Below, piece by piece: positions 54,019 through 63,950 of a DNA stretch of 64,000 nucleotides. The notes under the pieces are model-generated. The model was not told the origin of the DNA. It did no database searches and was given only the letters and a program-made list of their open reading frames with translations. The position numbers and the translations under genes are program-made. The stretch is from Venatoribacter pacificus (GTDB taxonomy: Bacteria; Pseudomonadota; Gammaproteobacteria; Pseudomonadales; Oceanobacteraceae), in contig NZ_JAOANI010000019.1 in assembly GCF_025318105.1 (NCBI RefSeq), positions 463,257 through 527,256 on the forward strand. The letters run 5' to 3'. The first letter of the stretch is position 1, and every line of letters begins with the position of its first letter.

Positions 54019-57000
54019 GCAGGGGCCTCCGCTGTGTGCGCGGTGGGTAAAACCACCTGACGCCATTGTTGCAGTTCTGCAAGATCCACCGCGTGGTAAT
54101 ACACACCCGGCACCTGGGTCAGGGACGGTGCGGCAAATAAATCCTGCTGTGAAACGCCGGCATCCTCTGCGCTTAAACGCGGTGCCTGCGCACCCAGATG
54201 CATGCCACGCAACCAGAAATAGTACACACCACCGAGATGCTGCTGCGGGTCATACTGCGGCAGACGCTGGCGCAGCAGCTGGTCCAGCGCAACGGTATAG
54301 AGCCAGGCTTGCAAGTCATATTGATGATCGGCCATCGCCTGTTTAAGCGCTGCCGGAGTGTAATCCTTGAGGCTGAAGCCCAGATGATTGGACTTATAGT
54401 CGGCCACGTAATAACGCCCCTGATAACAAAAAATAAGATCGATAAAACCTTTCAGGTAACCACTGAGGGTATCGAAATGAAAACGCCCGGCACCTCTACC
54501 CAGCTCGCCCCGTTCGTCCGGATCATTCAGCAAGCGATTAATGTCCGCCGCCTGCAGTGCCTGTACCGGCAAATAAAACTCCATTTCATCCAGACGGTCG
54601 CTGTGGCCAATATCGGCTAAGGCAAACGTATCCCCCTGGGCCGTCATCAGCGGACTGTTCACCACCGCCTGCAGCCAGTGTGCGACGTCGGCTATCTGCT
54701 GTTTTTTTACGGCATCAGCATTTACACCATCCCCCGTTGCACCATCATCAGCGGTATTCAGCAGGCCGTAATGGCTCAGCTCACGCTCGGCGATGGTTTT
54801 CAGATGGTCTTCATCGACAAAGTCCCAGTGTTCAAATATGGCGTGCAAGCAGGTCCCGGCGTTGGCACCTTTGGCAAAGGTTAATGCCGGGGCATCGGCC
54901 TGAAATTCACGGCCATTGCTTTCTGCCAATAAAAACTCATCGGCCACCACTGACTCAGGCTCAGGCTCATCCGTCGCTCTGCCTTCATCCATGACCAGTA
55001 CATCTTCCTGGTAGTGATGATCGTCTGCGGTCAGCTGGCTGTAGCTGCTAACACGCCAGCTGTCCCAACGCTGCGCCCGGCATAATGCAGCAGCCGGACG
55101 ATCCTGCTGCGCCGGTGCCTGGCGCAGAGCATCCGCTGACCATAGCGGTAAGTCGCCGACACTAAAGGCTCGTTTTTCTGCTTGTTTTTCTGTTTGTTGT
55201 TCTGGCTGCTGCTCAGACTGCTGTCCGGGCTGTTTCAGCCCCGCCCAATCCGGATCATTTTTGAGCGCCAATAAATAGCCCAGCGCCGACTGCGCAATAC
55301 GGGATTTTTTCTCTTTTTTGCTTTTGCCATCGACGGCATCCGCCAGCCAGATAAAACAGCCTTGCACCGCACGGGTTAACGCCACATACAACAGGCGCAA
55401 TGACTCGGCCAATGAGTCGCGCTCGGCCAGCGCTTTGGCTTCGTCATCGGGCTCCAGGTTCAGCACCATGCCGTCTTTTTCACTGAAATACTGGGTATCA
55501 CTGCGGGCATTGGGCAGGTAGCTGTCGTCCCACAAAAACGGTAAAAACACCAGCGGATATTCCAGACCCTTGGATTTATGAATGGTGGCAATGGTGACCA
55601 GATTGGCATCACTCTCTAAACGCAGTTGCGCTTCATCACCGCTGCGATTGGCGGAGAAAAGATGCTCACCAAACCAGCGTAATAACGCCTCATGCCCACG
55701 TAAACGGCGGGCTGCGCCCTGCAATAATTCGCCCAGATGCATCAGGTTGGTAATGCGCCGCTCACCATCCTGCTGACGGCGCAGTCGCTGGGCGCGGCCA
55801 TCTTCTTCAAGCCATTGCATCAGTGCGGCCATCACCCCGCGGCGCTGCCACAACTGGTGATACGCGTGGTTCTGTTCCAGTGCCGTTTCCCACGCCCGTT
55901 CGTCGTTCAGCAGGATATCCAACTGTGCGGCAGTCAACCCCTGCGTTTCGGTCGCCAGCGAGGTACGCAAAGCGCGCTCGTCCGTCGGATGCGCCACCGC
56001 CTGTAACCAGGCAAAGACATCCCGCGCTTCGAGGCTGTCGTACACGCTGTCGCGGGTTAAAAACACACTGCCGATCTGACGCGCGGATAAGGCTTCACGG
56101 ATTAAACCCGCCTGCTTACGGCTGCGTACCAGCACCGCAATATCCCGCGCCTGCACTGGCGTATCGCCCAACGTTGCCGTGCCGTGCATTAGGGCATCGA
56201 TTTTTTCCGCGCACTGCTCGGCAACACGAAATTGCGCGCGGGCGCGGGAATATTCTTCACCGTCGTGCCACAACTGCAACGGGGTTTGTTCTTCACCGGC
56301 AATTTTAAATGGCTGGCCGTCGGGTTTACCTGCCGCCGATACATTAACGAACTGAATGTCGTCATCAAACACAAAGGGGCTGTCGTGGCCGGCGAATAAT
56401 TGGTTAACGCCGTTCACCAGCTGCGTGTGACTGCGCCAGTTTTTTTCCAGGGTAAAACGGCGTTCGTCCACCAGCTGCCGCCGGGCTTTAATGTAGGTAA
56501 AAATATCGGCACCGCGAAAACCATAAATAGCCTGTTTGGGATCGCCGATCATAATTAATCCGTGCTGACCTGCCTGCGTCGCCAGCGCGGTGTCAGAAAC
56601 ATCCTCAGACTGCTCATTTATGTCATATAAACTCCGCGTCTTCGTCTTTCCCTTCCTGGCGCTGCCATCCTCGCCAACGGTCAGATCTTCCATAACCTGC
56701 GTCGTAAGCGCGGTGTCAGATTTATGTTCAGACGGTTTAGCAACAGTATCCGGCGGATAAATACGGTTAAAAATTTCGTATTGTTGTGGATCGGTATCCT
56801 GAAATTCGTCAATCATCGCCAGCGGATAAAGCCTGCGGATATGACTGGCCAACAATTCGCCCTGTTCGGCGCGCAGAGCGTTCACCAGCAGACGTAATAA
56901 ATCGTCCGGGGTTAAGGCACCGGCTTTTTCCAGCAGCTCAAAATAACGTTCTTTAATGGCATCCATCCAGGCCATTTCCAGCAACAGGCTTAACTGTTTG

Positions 57001-57986
57001 CTGGTCTGCAGAAATTCGGCTGTGGCATCAAACGCCGGATGCTGGGGCAGCTCGCCGCTTTTTAATTTTTCTTCCATGGCTGCCGGGGTCATGCGGTACA
57101 GATTTTTGGGCGCGGGCATATAAAAACGCCCGGAAAAATACCCGGAAGCTTCCGCGACCCAGGCAGGGGCAAAACGCGTGCTGTAAGAGCGTTTATCCAG
57201 CCCTGAGGCGGCAATCAATTGCAGGATGTCGGCATCGCTGGTGCTGTTCCAGGCCCGTTGAGCACGCTCAAACGCTGCTTCAGCGGTTGCCCAGACGCTG
57301 GCCAAACCCGCCACTGACAGAGCCGGAATCACCGTCATATCCGGACGGTTAATGCGTGCTTTTACTTTCGCCAGTACATCATCCGGGCCGGAATAACGGC
57401 TGATTAAATAACGTCCTTGTTGTTCATCCAGGGCATAGGCCTGCTGCCGCCAGATATCTTCACAGGCTTGTTGCAAATAACTGTCACTGTCGAGCACCAG
57501 CTCGGCGCTGAACACCACACCACTGTCAAAGGCAAACTGTTTCAGCATGCGCTGACAGAAACCGTGAATGGTATAAATCGCGGCTTCATCCATTAATGCC
57601 AGGTTGCTTTGCAGCCAGGGTTTCAGTTGCTTACACAGACTGTCGATATCGCTGTGCTGGCCATCGTTGTTTTGGAAAGCCGCTAACTGCTGTAAATATT
57701 GCAGCTGCTGATCGTTAATCGGCTGGCCGTTTTCCAGTGACAATAAATCTTCCAGCGTGTCACGCAAACGCTGGCGGATACGCCCACGCAACTCTTCGGT
57801 GGCGGCACGGGTAAAAGTCACCACCAGAATCTGATCACAGCCCAGACGTTCACCGTTTTCGCGGCCGTGTCCCAGAATCAGGCGGTTATACAAACCGGTG
57901 ATGGTAAAGGTTTTACCGGTACCGGCACTGGCTTCAATCAGCGACTGACCGTACAGCGGAAAATCAGGAATGGATAAGGTTTTCAT
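54015..57986 (-). CDS. recB: RecBCD beta subunit, helicase-nuclease
   Basis: 1323 residues, longer than E. coli RecB (1180). It carries 3'-5' helicase and nuclease activity. Walker A is EASAGTGKTFTI; motif II is IDEFQDTDPQQYEIF; motif III is GDPKQAIYGFRGADIF. The C-terminal nuclease has GFIDLIF and YVADYKSN. A ~70-residue charged insertion separates motifs II and III, bounded by a near-duplicated sequence. A Gln/Glu-rich stretch occurs near residue 925. It overlaps recC and recD by 4 bp each. Confidence 0.95.
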   Translation of the reverse strand: MKTLSIPDFPLYGQSLIEASAGTGKTFTITGLYNRLILGHGRENGERLGCDQILVVTFTRAATEELRGRIRQRLRDTLEDLLSLENGQPINDQQLQYLQQLAAFQNNDGQHSDIDSLCKQLKPWLQSNLALMDEAAIYTIHGFCQRMLKQFAFDSGVVFSAELVLDSDSYLQQACEDIWRQQAYALDEQQGRYLISRYSGPDDVLAKVKARINRPDMTVIPALSVAGLASVWATAEAAFERAQRAWNSTSDADILQLIAASGLDKRSYSTRFAPAWVAEASGYFSGRFYMPAPKNLYRMTPAAMEEKLKSGELPQHPAFDATAEFLQTSKQLSLLLEMAWMDAIKERYFELLEKAGALTPDDLLRLLVNALRAEQGELLASHIRRLYPLAMIDEFQDTDPQQYEIFNRIYPPDTVAKPSEHKSDTALTTQVMEDLTVGEDGSARKGKTKTRSLYDINEQSEDVSDTALATQAGQHGLIMIGDPKQAIYGFRGADIFTYIKARRQLVDERRFTLEKNWRSHTQLVNGVNQLFAGHDSPFVFDDDIQFVNVSAAGKPDGQPFKIAGEEQTPLQLWHDGEEYSRARAQFRVAEQCAEKIDALMHGTATLGDTPVQARDIAVLVRSRKQAGLIREALSARQIGSVFLTRDSVYDSLEARDVFAWLQAVAHPTDERALRTSLATETQGLTAAQLDILLNDERAWETALEQNHAYHQLWQRRGVMAALMQWLEEDGRAQRLRRQQDGERRITNLMHLGELLQGAARRLRGHEALLRWFGEHLFSANRSGDEAQLRLESDANLVTIATIHKSKGLEYPLVFLPFLWDDSYLPNARSDTQYFSEKDGMVLNLEPDDEAKALAERDSLAESLRLLYVALTRAVQGCFIWLADAVDGKSKKEKKSRIAQSALGYLLALKNDPDWAGLKQPGQQSEQQPEQQTEKQAEKRAFSVGDLPLWSADALRQAPAQQDRPAAALCRAQRWDSWRVSSYSQLTADDHHYQEDVLVMDEGRATDEPEPESVVADEFLLAESNGREFQADAPALTFAKGANAGTCLHAIFEHWDFVDEDHLKTIAERELSHYGLLNTADDGATGDGVNADAVKKQQIADVAHWLQAVVNSPLMTAQGDTFALADIGHSDRLDEMEFYLPVQALQAADINRLLNDPDERGELGRGAGRFHFDTLSGYLKGFIDLIFCYQGRYYVADYKSNHLGFSLKDYTPAALKQAMADHQYDLQAWLYTVALDQLLRQRLPQYDPQQHLGGVYYFWLRGMHLGAQAPRLSAEDAGVSQQDLFAAPSLTQVPGVYYHAVDLAELQQWRQVVLPTAHTAEAPA
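56573..56733 (-). repeat. Direct repeat bounding an insertion in recB
   Basis: Two 38-bp copies (56573-56610 and 56696-56733) match at 31 of 38 positions and are 123 bp apart, a multiple of three. They encode SDTALATQ- and SDTALTTQ-like segments between helicase motifs II and III. Confidence 0.8.
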
Positions 57987-60900
57987 ACGCCTTCTCCTCC
58001 ACTGTAGCTGGCAGCGGAATCTTTATGCAGCTCATCGGTTTTTATGTGTTTTTTCAGGCTGGTGAGCAAAATACCCTGCTCAGCAAGCCACTGATCAGGT
58101 AACTGACTTTGCAGTTGCGCGACAAAATCCGGCAGGCAACGCTGCAGATAAGGCGACGCCAGTTCGCCAAAATCCTGCTCCACTAATTTGCTGATTTCTT
58201 TTTGCATGGCATCGGCCTGTGCGTCGGCATCGTCGGCGTGTTTTTCGCTGATCCGTTCCTGCGCCTGAATCAGGCTCCACAGCGTATCGGGCAAGTGCGC
58301 CAGCGGTTCGCACCAGCACTGCCAGTACCAGTCAACCGCCTGACGGACTAAAGCAATGGCTTCTTCCCCGGTGGGTAACGCCAACTGCACCTCGCGCAGC
58401 CAGACAGAGCCTTTGTCTTTGCTCAGTCCCAGCAAACAGACATGGCTGATTGTGCCGGGTGCTGCCGCGGCAACCAACAGAGCATCCAGCCAGGCTTGCA
58501 GCAGATGCCGGCCACGCAAATCCCCAACGCGGTAATACAGCAGATACCCGGTGCTATCCGTTGGCTGCTGCACAAAGGCCTGCTGCAATTCACCGTGGAC
58601 GCTGCACGGTTCCTCCGGGCCTTGTTCCAGCGTGAGCGTCAGCGCCCGGACGTCCATACGGAATTCGGATAAAGCGACAATTTTGTGTGCCAGCGGGCGT
58701 GAGTAATCAATCAGATTGTCACTCCAGACTTTCCCCAGCGCATTCACCGGCAACTGCCCCAACGCCTGCTGGCGACGGGTAAAGGCCAGCTCATCGCTTA
58801 ATTCTTCAGCGTGGCCCTGCTGAATATCGGCCATAGCCAATTGCAGCCAGTCGTCTTTCAGCTGATATAAATCCAGACCATTAAGAGCAAAAGGTTCTTC
58901 GGTTTCGTGCTGTTGCCAGTACACATCGAACGAGGCTTTTAAGCGCCGGGTGACAAAGTATTTTAACGGGTCAGCCAGGGCCTGCTTGACGTCTTCCCAG
59001 GCAACCTGCGAGGTATCGATATCCGCCGGAATGGTCAGCGGCTCACTGAAGAAATGATCGTTTTCCGCATCGGCCGGGCTGCTCTGCTGAGCGGCAACCT
59101 CAGCCCATACCTGCTGGTAACTGCGCACATGACGCGCTGCATCACCATGATCATTGCTGAACGCCAGACGGTTATAGGGCTGCAAGGGTAATTCTTCCTG
59201 CAACCAGTTGAGCATGGTGCTGCGGCTCTGTTGATGGGGCTGCTGCCGGTCAGTTTCGAGACAATAGCCATCGCATAAATAATCGCGTAATTCCGCCACC
59301 AGCACCGACGGCTGCAATTCGGCATTTTCGCGCACATCGTGGCCACGATAGCTGATGTACAGATAATCCTGTGCCGAACACACCGCCTCCAGAAACAGAT
59401 AACGGTCATCCTCGCGGCGCGAACGGTCACCACGGCGACTGCGCCCCGATACCATTAAATCGAAACCCACCGGTGTTACCCGGCGCGGATAATCCTCATC
59501 GTTCATCCCCAACAGGCACACCGCTTTAAACGGGATAGAACGCATCGGCATCAGGGTACAGAAGTTCACCGGCCCGGCGAGAAAACGCTGCCAGCCGCCC
59601 TGCTGCCCTAACTGTTCGTTAAACCAGCTGCGCACCACCGGTGCGGATAATTCGCCGTTAAAACCGGCCAGCGTCAGCTCTTCCTGCCAGCGCTGAATGG
59701 CATCGCGGATGCGCTGCAGCGAGTTCTGTTCGGTGTTGTCAGCCAGATACAGGTCGTTAAGCATGCTCTGCAGTGCATCCGACCACTGCGCCACCGAGCA
59801 ATGACCGGATGAAAGTACTTTCTGCCAGTGTTCCAGGGCGTCGATAAAAGCCATCAGATGGCCCAGCAGTTCGCCCTCGTTACCTTCGGTGGCAGAGACG
59901 GGAAAATCTCCCATAAAGTCCTGACGACTGTCCGGCGTCAGATACCCCAGTAACAGCTGGCGTAAACCTTTGCGCCAGCTGTTTTGTTCAAAGGCGGGCA
60001 GGCCCAGCTGCCCGCGCTGCTGGCTATCCAGCCCCCAGCGGATCTGCGCCTGCGCCAGCCAGTCACGCAGTAACGATAAATGATCTTCGCTGATGGCAAA
60101 GCGGTTACGGATGGCGGCGACATCCAGCCAGTCCTGCACTTCGGTGATCAGCAAGCGTGAATCGGCCAGACCCAGCAGACTGAGGAAGCTGTCGATCAGC
60201 GCATCTTCCTGCGCCATGGATTGGTCGGCGATGGCCCAGGGAATACGGTATTCCGCACCGTTTTCCGTGCGGGCACGACTGCTGGCAAATACGGCATCGA
60301 TATACGGCGCGTACTGGTCGATATCCGGCACCATCACCACAATATCGCGCGGTTTAAGTTCAGGGTCGTTATCCAGCCAATACAGTATCTGATCGTACAG
60401 GCGCTGCACTTCGCGCAGCGGACTGTGGGCGCTGATTAAGCGCACACTGCCGTCGGCGGCAGCAACCCCCTGCTTAAACTCACTGTGGTGCTGCGCTTCT
60501 TTGCTGAAAGCCCCCTGCTGACGATCAGTTAAAGTCAGAATGTCCTGCTGCAGATGCGCCAGCAGGGACTGCGGCCCGCGTTCAACGTCTCTTTCAACCC
60601 CCCGTTCGATATAGGCGTCCACATCCTGAATCCGACCCTCATACTGCTCGGCCGTTTCATGCACCAGCGTCAGAAAATCACGCCCCAACCGCCCCCAGGA
60701 AGCCAGCAACGGGTTGCCACGATCAAGCAGGTGGGCGCTATCCGGATTATCACGCAAGATGCGCATTTTTTGCCGGTCACTGACAATATCGCCCCAGAAG
60801 TTTTTGCACGGATTCAGCAAAAAGAAATGCACTTCAATCACCGGCGAAATCGCCTGCAACACCTGCCAGTAGCTACCCGGCAACGCCGCAATACCAAACA

Positions 60901-61540
60901 CAAACAACCGTTTGGGCAGATCGGCCAGACGCTCTGGGTGAGCCTGCACCAGCTGTTCCAGCTCCTGCAGCAGGCGCGCGCGGTGATCCAGTGAATGGCC
61001 AAGCCTGGCGCTGTCGGCCACTAACGCCCGCCACACCAGCGGCTGCCACGGATGGGCCGATACCTGTGTATCGGCGACTTCATCCTCACCCAGCTCCCAG
61101 CTCAGCAGCCAATCGGGGCGATACACCAGATACTGGTCAAACACGTCGGCGATGGTCTGCGCCAGCTGATAACACTTCACGCCATCGGCATCGTTCTGCA
61201 GATAATGGGCAATGGCTTCACAGCCCGGCTGTGTTGCCAGCGCTGGCAACAGACGCACCAGTTTCCAGGCCATAATCTGTTTATCGAAATGAGAGCGTTC
61301 CGGCAGTTCCGGCTTGAGGCGGTTAAACACCTGCCAAACAAAGCTTGAGGGCAGCGGAAAATCCACCTGCGCGGCGATCCCCAGCGAATCCGCCAGCTGC
61401 AGTTTGAGCCAGTGCGACATGCCCTGACTCTGTACCAGAATGGCTTCCTGACCAAAGGGGCCGACGGGCGATTCCTGCATCTGATGGACAAGAATGCCCT
61501 TAAGAATTTCAAGATCGTTGGAATGATAGAGGCGGAACAT
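57983..61540 (-). CDS. recC: RecBCD gamma subunit (Chi recognition)
   Basis: 1185 residues from the ATG at 61540 behind AGGGA. An in-frame extension to 61648 is rejected because MFRLYHSNDLEIL is the family start. RecC holds the complex together and scans for Chi. It has inactive helicase-like domains, with no Walker A lysine, and a C-terminal nuclease-like fold. A short repeat, ERGVERDVERG, occurs near residue 330. It starts the recC-recB-recD operon. Confidence 0.95.
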   Translation of the reverse strand: MFRLYHSNDLEILKGILVHQMQESPVGPFGQEAILVQSQGMSHWLKLQLADSLGIAAQVDFPLPSSFVWQVFNRLKPELPERSHFDKQIMAWKLVRLLPALATQPGCEAIAHYLQNDADGVKCYQLAQTIADVFDQYLVYRPDWLLSWELGEDEVADTQVSAHPWQPLVWRALVADSARLGHSLDHRARLLQELEQLVQAHPERLADLPKRLFVFGIAALPGSYWQVLQAISPVIEVHFFLLNPCKNFWGDIVSDRQKMRILRDNPDSAHLLDRGNPLLASWGRLGRDFLTLVHETAEQYEGRIQDVDAYIERGVERDVERGPQSLLAHLQQDILTLTDRQQGAFSKEAQHHSEFKQGVAAADGSVRLISAHSPLREVQRLYDQILYWLDNDPELKPRDIVVMVPDIDQYAPYIDAVFASSRARTENGAEYRIPWAIADQSMAQEDALIDSFLSLLGLADSRLLITEVQDWLDVAAIRNRFAISEDHLSLLRDWLAQAQIRWGLDSQQRGQLGLPAFEQNSWRKGLRQLLLGYLTPDSRQDFMGDFPVSATEGNEGELLGHLMAFIDALEHWQKVLSSGHCSVAQWSDALQSMLNDLYLADNTEQNSLQRIRDAIQRWQEELTLAGFNGELSAPVVRSWFNEQLGQQGGWQRFLAGPVNFCTLMPMRSIPFKAVCLLGMNDEDYPRRVTPVGFDLMVSGRSRRGDRSRREDDRYLFLEAVCSAQDYLYISYRGHDVRENAELQPSVLVAELRDYLCDGYCLETDRQQPHQQSRSTMLNWLQEELPLQPYNRLAFSNDHGDAARHVRSYQQVWAEVAAQQSSPADAENDHFFSEPLTIPADIDTSQVAWEDVKQALADPLKYFVTRRLKASFDVYWQQHETEEPFALNGLDLYQLKDDWLQLAMADIQQGHAEELSDELAFTRRQQALGQLPVNALGKVWSDNLIDYSRPLAHKIVALSEFRMDVRALTLTLEQGPEEPCSVHGELQQAFVQQPTDSTGYLLYYRVGDLRGRHLLQAWLDALLVAAAAPGTISHVCLLGLSKDKGSVWLREVQLALPTGEEAIALVRQAVDWYWQCWCEPLAHLPDTLWSLIQAQERISEKHADDADAQADAMQKEISKLVEQDFGELASPYLQRCLPDFVAQLQSQLPDQWLAEQGILLTSLKKHIKTDELHKDSAASYSGGEGV

Positions 61541-61657
61541 GCTTTCCCTGCGGGCAAATGGTTGGCAGGCCATAGAGTACCAGAGAAGACCAGACTTGAG
61601 AGCCACGAGAAAGTAGCGTGGGCACTGCCCACTGAACGAAACCGTCATTGCCGGAGT

Positions 61658-62776
61658 TTACAGACCCAGCAGCGTTTCCCTCTGCACGTACTCCACGCCC
61701 TGGCTGGCCGCTACTTCCGCACTGGTCAGCGCGCCCTGACACAGGTTCAGGCCCATACGCAAATACGGATCATCACGCAGCGCCTGCTCAACACCCTTAC
61801 CCGCCAGCGCCAGTACAAAGGGCAAGGTGGCGTTATTCAATGCCTGCGTGGCAGTGCGGGCTACCGCACCCGGCATATTGGCGACGCAATAGTGCACCAC
61901 GCCGCTGTCGACATAGGTTGGATTGCTGTGGGTGGTTGGCCTTGCGCTTTCCACACAGCCGCCCTGATCAATAGCGACATCGACGATCACCGCGCCGCGT
62001 TTCATGCTTTCTAAATGGGTACGCAGCACCAGTTTCGGCGCTGCAGCACCGGGAATTAATACCGCACCAATCACCAGATCGGCCTTGGGCAGACACTCAT
62101 CCAATACGGTGCGGGTAGAAAAACGGGTATGGATGCGATTGCCGTACTGCTGATCCAGCTCGCGCAGCGCCTGCATCGAGGTATCGAGCACCGTGACCTG
62201 CGCGCCCATGCCCACGGCAATAGCCAGAGCATTTCGCCCCACGACCCCGGCGCCGATAATCACTACCTCGCCAGCCGGCACACCCGGCGCTCCGGCCAGC
62301 AACACCCCGCGTCCGCCGGCCTCCATCTCCAGACTGCGGGCACCGGCCTGCACCGCTATGCGCCCGGCGATTTCCGACATAGGGGCTAACAGTGGCAGCC
62401 GCCCGGCTTTATCGGTAACGGTTTCATAGGCGATACCTGTAGCACCGGTTGCCATCAGCGCCTGGGTCAGTGCCGGGTCCGGCGCCAGATGCAGATAGGT
62501 AAACAGTGTATGTTCAGCGCTAATCAGGCTGATTTCTTCCGGTTGCGGCTCTTTGACCTTAACGATCAGTTCGGCGTTATCAAACACCTCAGCCGCAGCA
62601 TCAACGACCATTGCCCCACAGCTCAGATAATCGTCATCACTGAAGCCAATGGCCGCCCCTGCGTTCTGCTGCACCCAGACTTCATGACCGCGATGCACCA
62701 GCTCGCGCACGCTGTCCGGGGTCAGACCAACCCGGTATTCATGGTTTTTAATCTCTTTCGGAACACCAATACGCAT
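61658..62776 (-). CDS. ald: Alanine dehydrogenase
   Basis: 372 residues from the ATG at 62776 behind GGAGG. It reversibly deaminates L-alanine to pyruvate and ammonium with NAD. It starts MRIGVPKEIKNHEYRVGLTP, the family signature. The NAD fold is in VVIIGAGVVGRNALAIA. The substrate-site motif VDVAIDQGG is present. The length is normal. No regulator is adjacent. recC lies 117 bp downstream of its stop. Confidence 0.95.
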   Translation of the reverse strand: MRIGVPKEIKNHEYRVGLTPDSVRELVHRGHEVWVQQNAGAAIGFSDDDYLSCGAMVVDAAAEVFDNAELIVKVKEPQPEEISLISAEHTLFTYLHLAPDPALTQALMATGATGIAYETVTDKAGRLPLLAPMSEIAGRIAVQAGARSLEMEAGGRGVLLAGAPGVPAGEVVIIGAGVVGRNALAIAVGMGAQVTVLDTSMQALRELDQQYGNRIHTRFSTRTVLDECLPKADLVIGAVLIPGAAAPKLVLRTHLESMKRGAVIVDVAIDQGGCVESARPTTHSNPTYVDSGVVHYCVANMPGAVARTATQALNNATLPFVLALAGKGVEQALRDDPYLRMGLNLCQGALTSAEVAASQGVEYVQRETLLGL

Positions 62777-63209
62777 AAGCACCTCCGCAATATATAAAAA
62801 TAGTGTAGCTGGGCCAGGGCTGCTGGGCGCAGTAATAAACACCGCACCAAACGACTGCGCACCAGACTACTGAACAGACCACCAGATTATGTTAATGAAC
62901 GGCCGGAATCGTGCGTGTTTACGCGCCGGTGTCAAAATAACGATGCACGGATTGTCGCCTACCAGGAAGAATATACCCTTTAAAATCAATGGCTTAACGG
63001 ATTGATCAACGAGATAGTGCACAAAGTGTAAAACGATGGCGGAGCGATAGTGTCGTGCGCGTTTATAGCCTGATAGCAGTTGTATCAGTGACACTTTTCG
63101 TAATGAGGACAGTGGGTTAGACTCCGGGCATAAACAAGGACAAGGGTGTGTAAATGAGCATGCCTGCTAACAAACTGTTAGCTTTATATAGAGCATAGGG
63201 CCTCCCCTC
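62777..63209. other. Intergenic transition to A+T-rich accessory DNA
   Basis: This 433-bp region has no convincing gene. Base composition becomes visibly A+T-richer toward its right end. A 17-bp palindrome is at 63166-63182. The only open frame (~75 codons, minus strand) lacks a ribosome site and family-like sequence. Confidence 0.5.
63166..63182. repeat. 17-bp palindrome before the terminal gene
   Basis: GCTAACA-AAC-TGTTAGC is a perfect 7-bp-arm palindrome 27 bp upstream of the 63210 ATG, beside TTTATATAG. It could be an operator. The GCTAAC/GTTAGC ends also resemble integron core sites, but nothing else supports that. Confidence 0.5.
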
Positions 63210-63947
63210 ATGAGTTCACCTTTAGACGATAAAAAGAATGACCTTATAGCCTCTGCCGGAAAATCCATTTTGGGAGTGGTTCCATTTGCAGGGCCTTTAC
63301 TCGCTGAAATAATTGATCATTTGGTGCCTGATCAGCGAATGGATAGGTTGACGACTTATGTCAAAGAGCTTGAGAGTAGACTTTCCAGCGCAGAAGAAAC
63401 GATTGTAAGAGCCTCACTGAATAAACCGGAGGGGTTAGCTCTAGCAGAGGACGGATATATTGCCGCTTCGAGAGCAGTGACGATGGATAGGACATCTTAC
63501 ATAGCATCCATTGTTGCCAACGGACTTTCGGTTGAAGAAATGTCTGAAAGCCGCCAGCGCTACCTACTAAATCTACTTTCAGAGCTCAATGATGAAGAGG
63601 TTTTGTGGTTGCGTTTCTTTTTCAATCCCGTAATCGACGGAGACCATGAATTCCGAAATAAGCATAAAAAAGTGTTTAAACCTGCAAGAGCTTATATCGG
63701 AGCTCCAGAATCAGAAATTGAAAAGGCGTCGATTCAAGAGAGTTACAAGGAGCATCTCGAACGTTTAGGGCTGGTGGAGTCGAAGATAAATTTTGATCGA
63801 AAAACGGGAATCCCTGAGTTCAACAAATTCTCTGGCAAACCTCGCACCAGCTATACAGAAACAACCCATCTAGGGCGAATGCTGCTCAGAGAGATTGGAA
63901 TGATAGAAGCCGAACCGCCTAGTATCAACTTTGAACCGCGACAGTAG
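63210..63947 (+). CDS. Unrecognised A+T-rich accessory protein
   Basis: 245 residues; no family is recognised with confidence. The N-terminus has a glycine/proline hydrophobic stretch, ILGVVPFAGPLLAEIIDHLV, that may insert into or lie on a membrane. An acidic/basic helix DRLTTYVKELESRLS follows, then a mixed alpha-helical body. It lacks a clear ribosome site (CCTCCCCTC precedes the ATG). Composition differs from neighbouring core genes. The stop is 3 bp before the stop of a convergent transposase fragment, so the 3' end may be IS-derived and the protein truncated. Small proteins of this type occur in defence islands, but no function is claimed. Confidence 0.6.
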   Translation: MSSPLDDKKNDLIASAGKSILGVVPFAGPLLAEIIDHLVPDQRMDRLTTYVKELESRLSSAEETIVRASLNKPEGLALAEDGYIAASRAVTMDRTSYIASIVANGLSVEEMSESRQRYLLNLLSELNDEEVLWLRFFFNPVIDGDHEFRNKHKKVFKPARAYIGAPESEIEKASIQESYKEHLERLGLVESKINFDRKTGIPEFNKFSGKPRTSYTETTHLGRMLLREIGMIEAEPPSINFEPRQ

Positions 63948-63950
63948 CTC

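Noticed and set aside
62867..63094. 75-codon minus-strand open frame
   Set aside because: No ribosome site, no recognisable protein features, and it lies in a composition-transition region.
63166..63182. Integron attC site
   Set aside because: Only a 17-bp palindrome with partial core similarity is present; there is no attC-length structure, no cassette array and no integrase in view.
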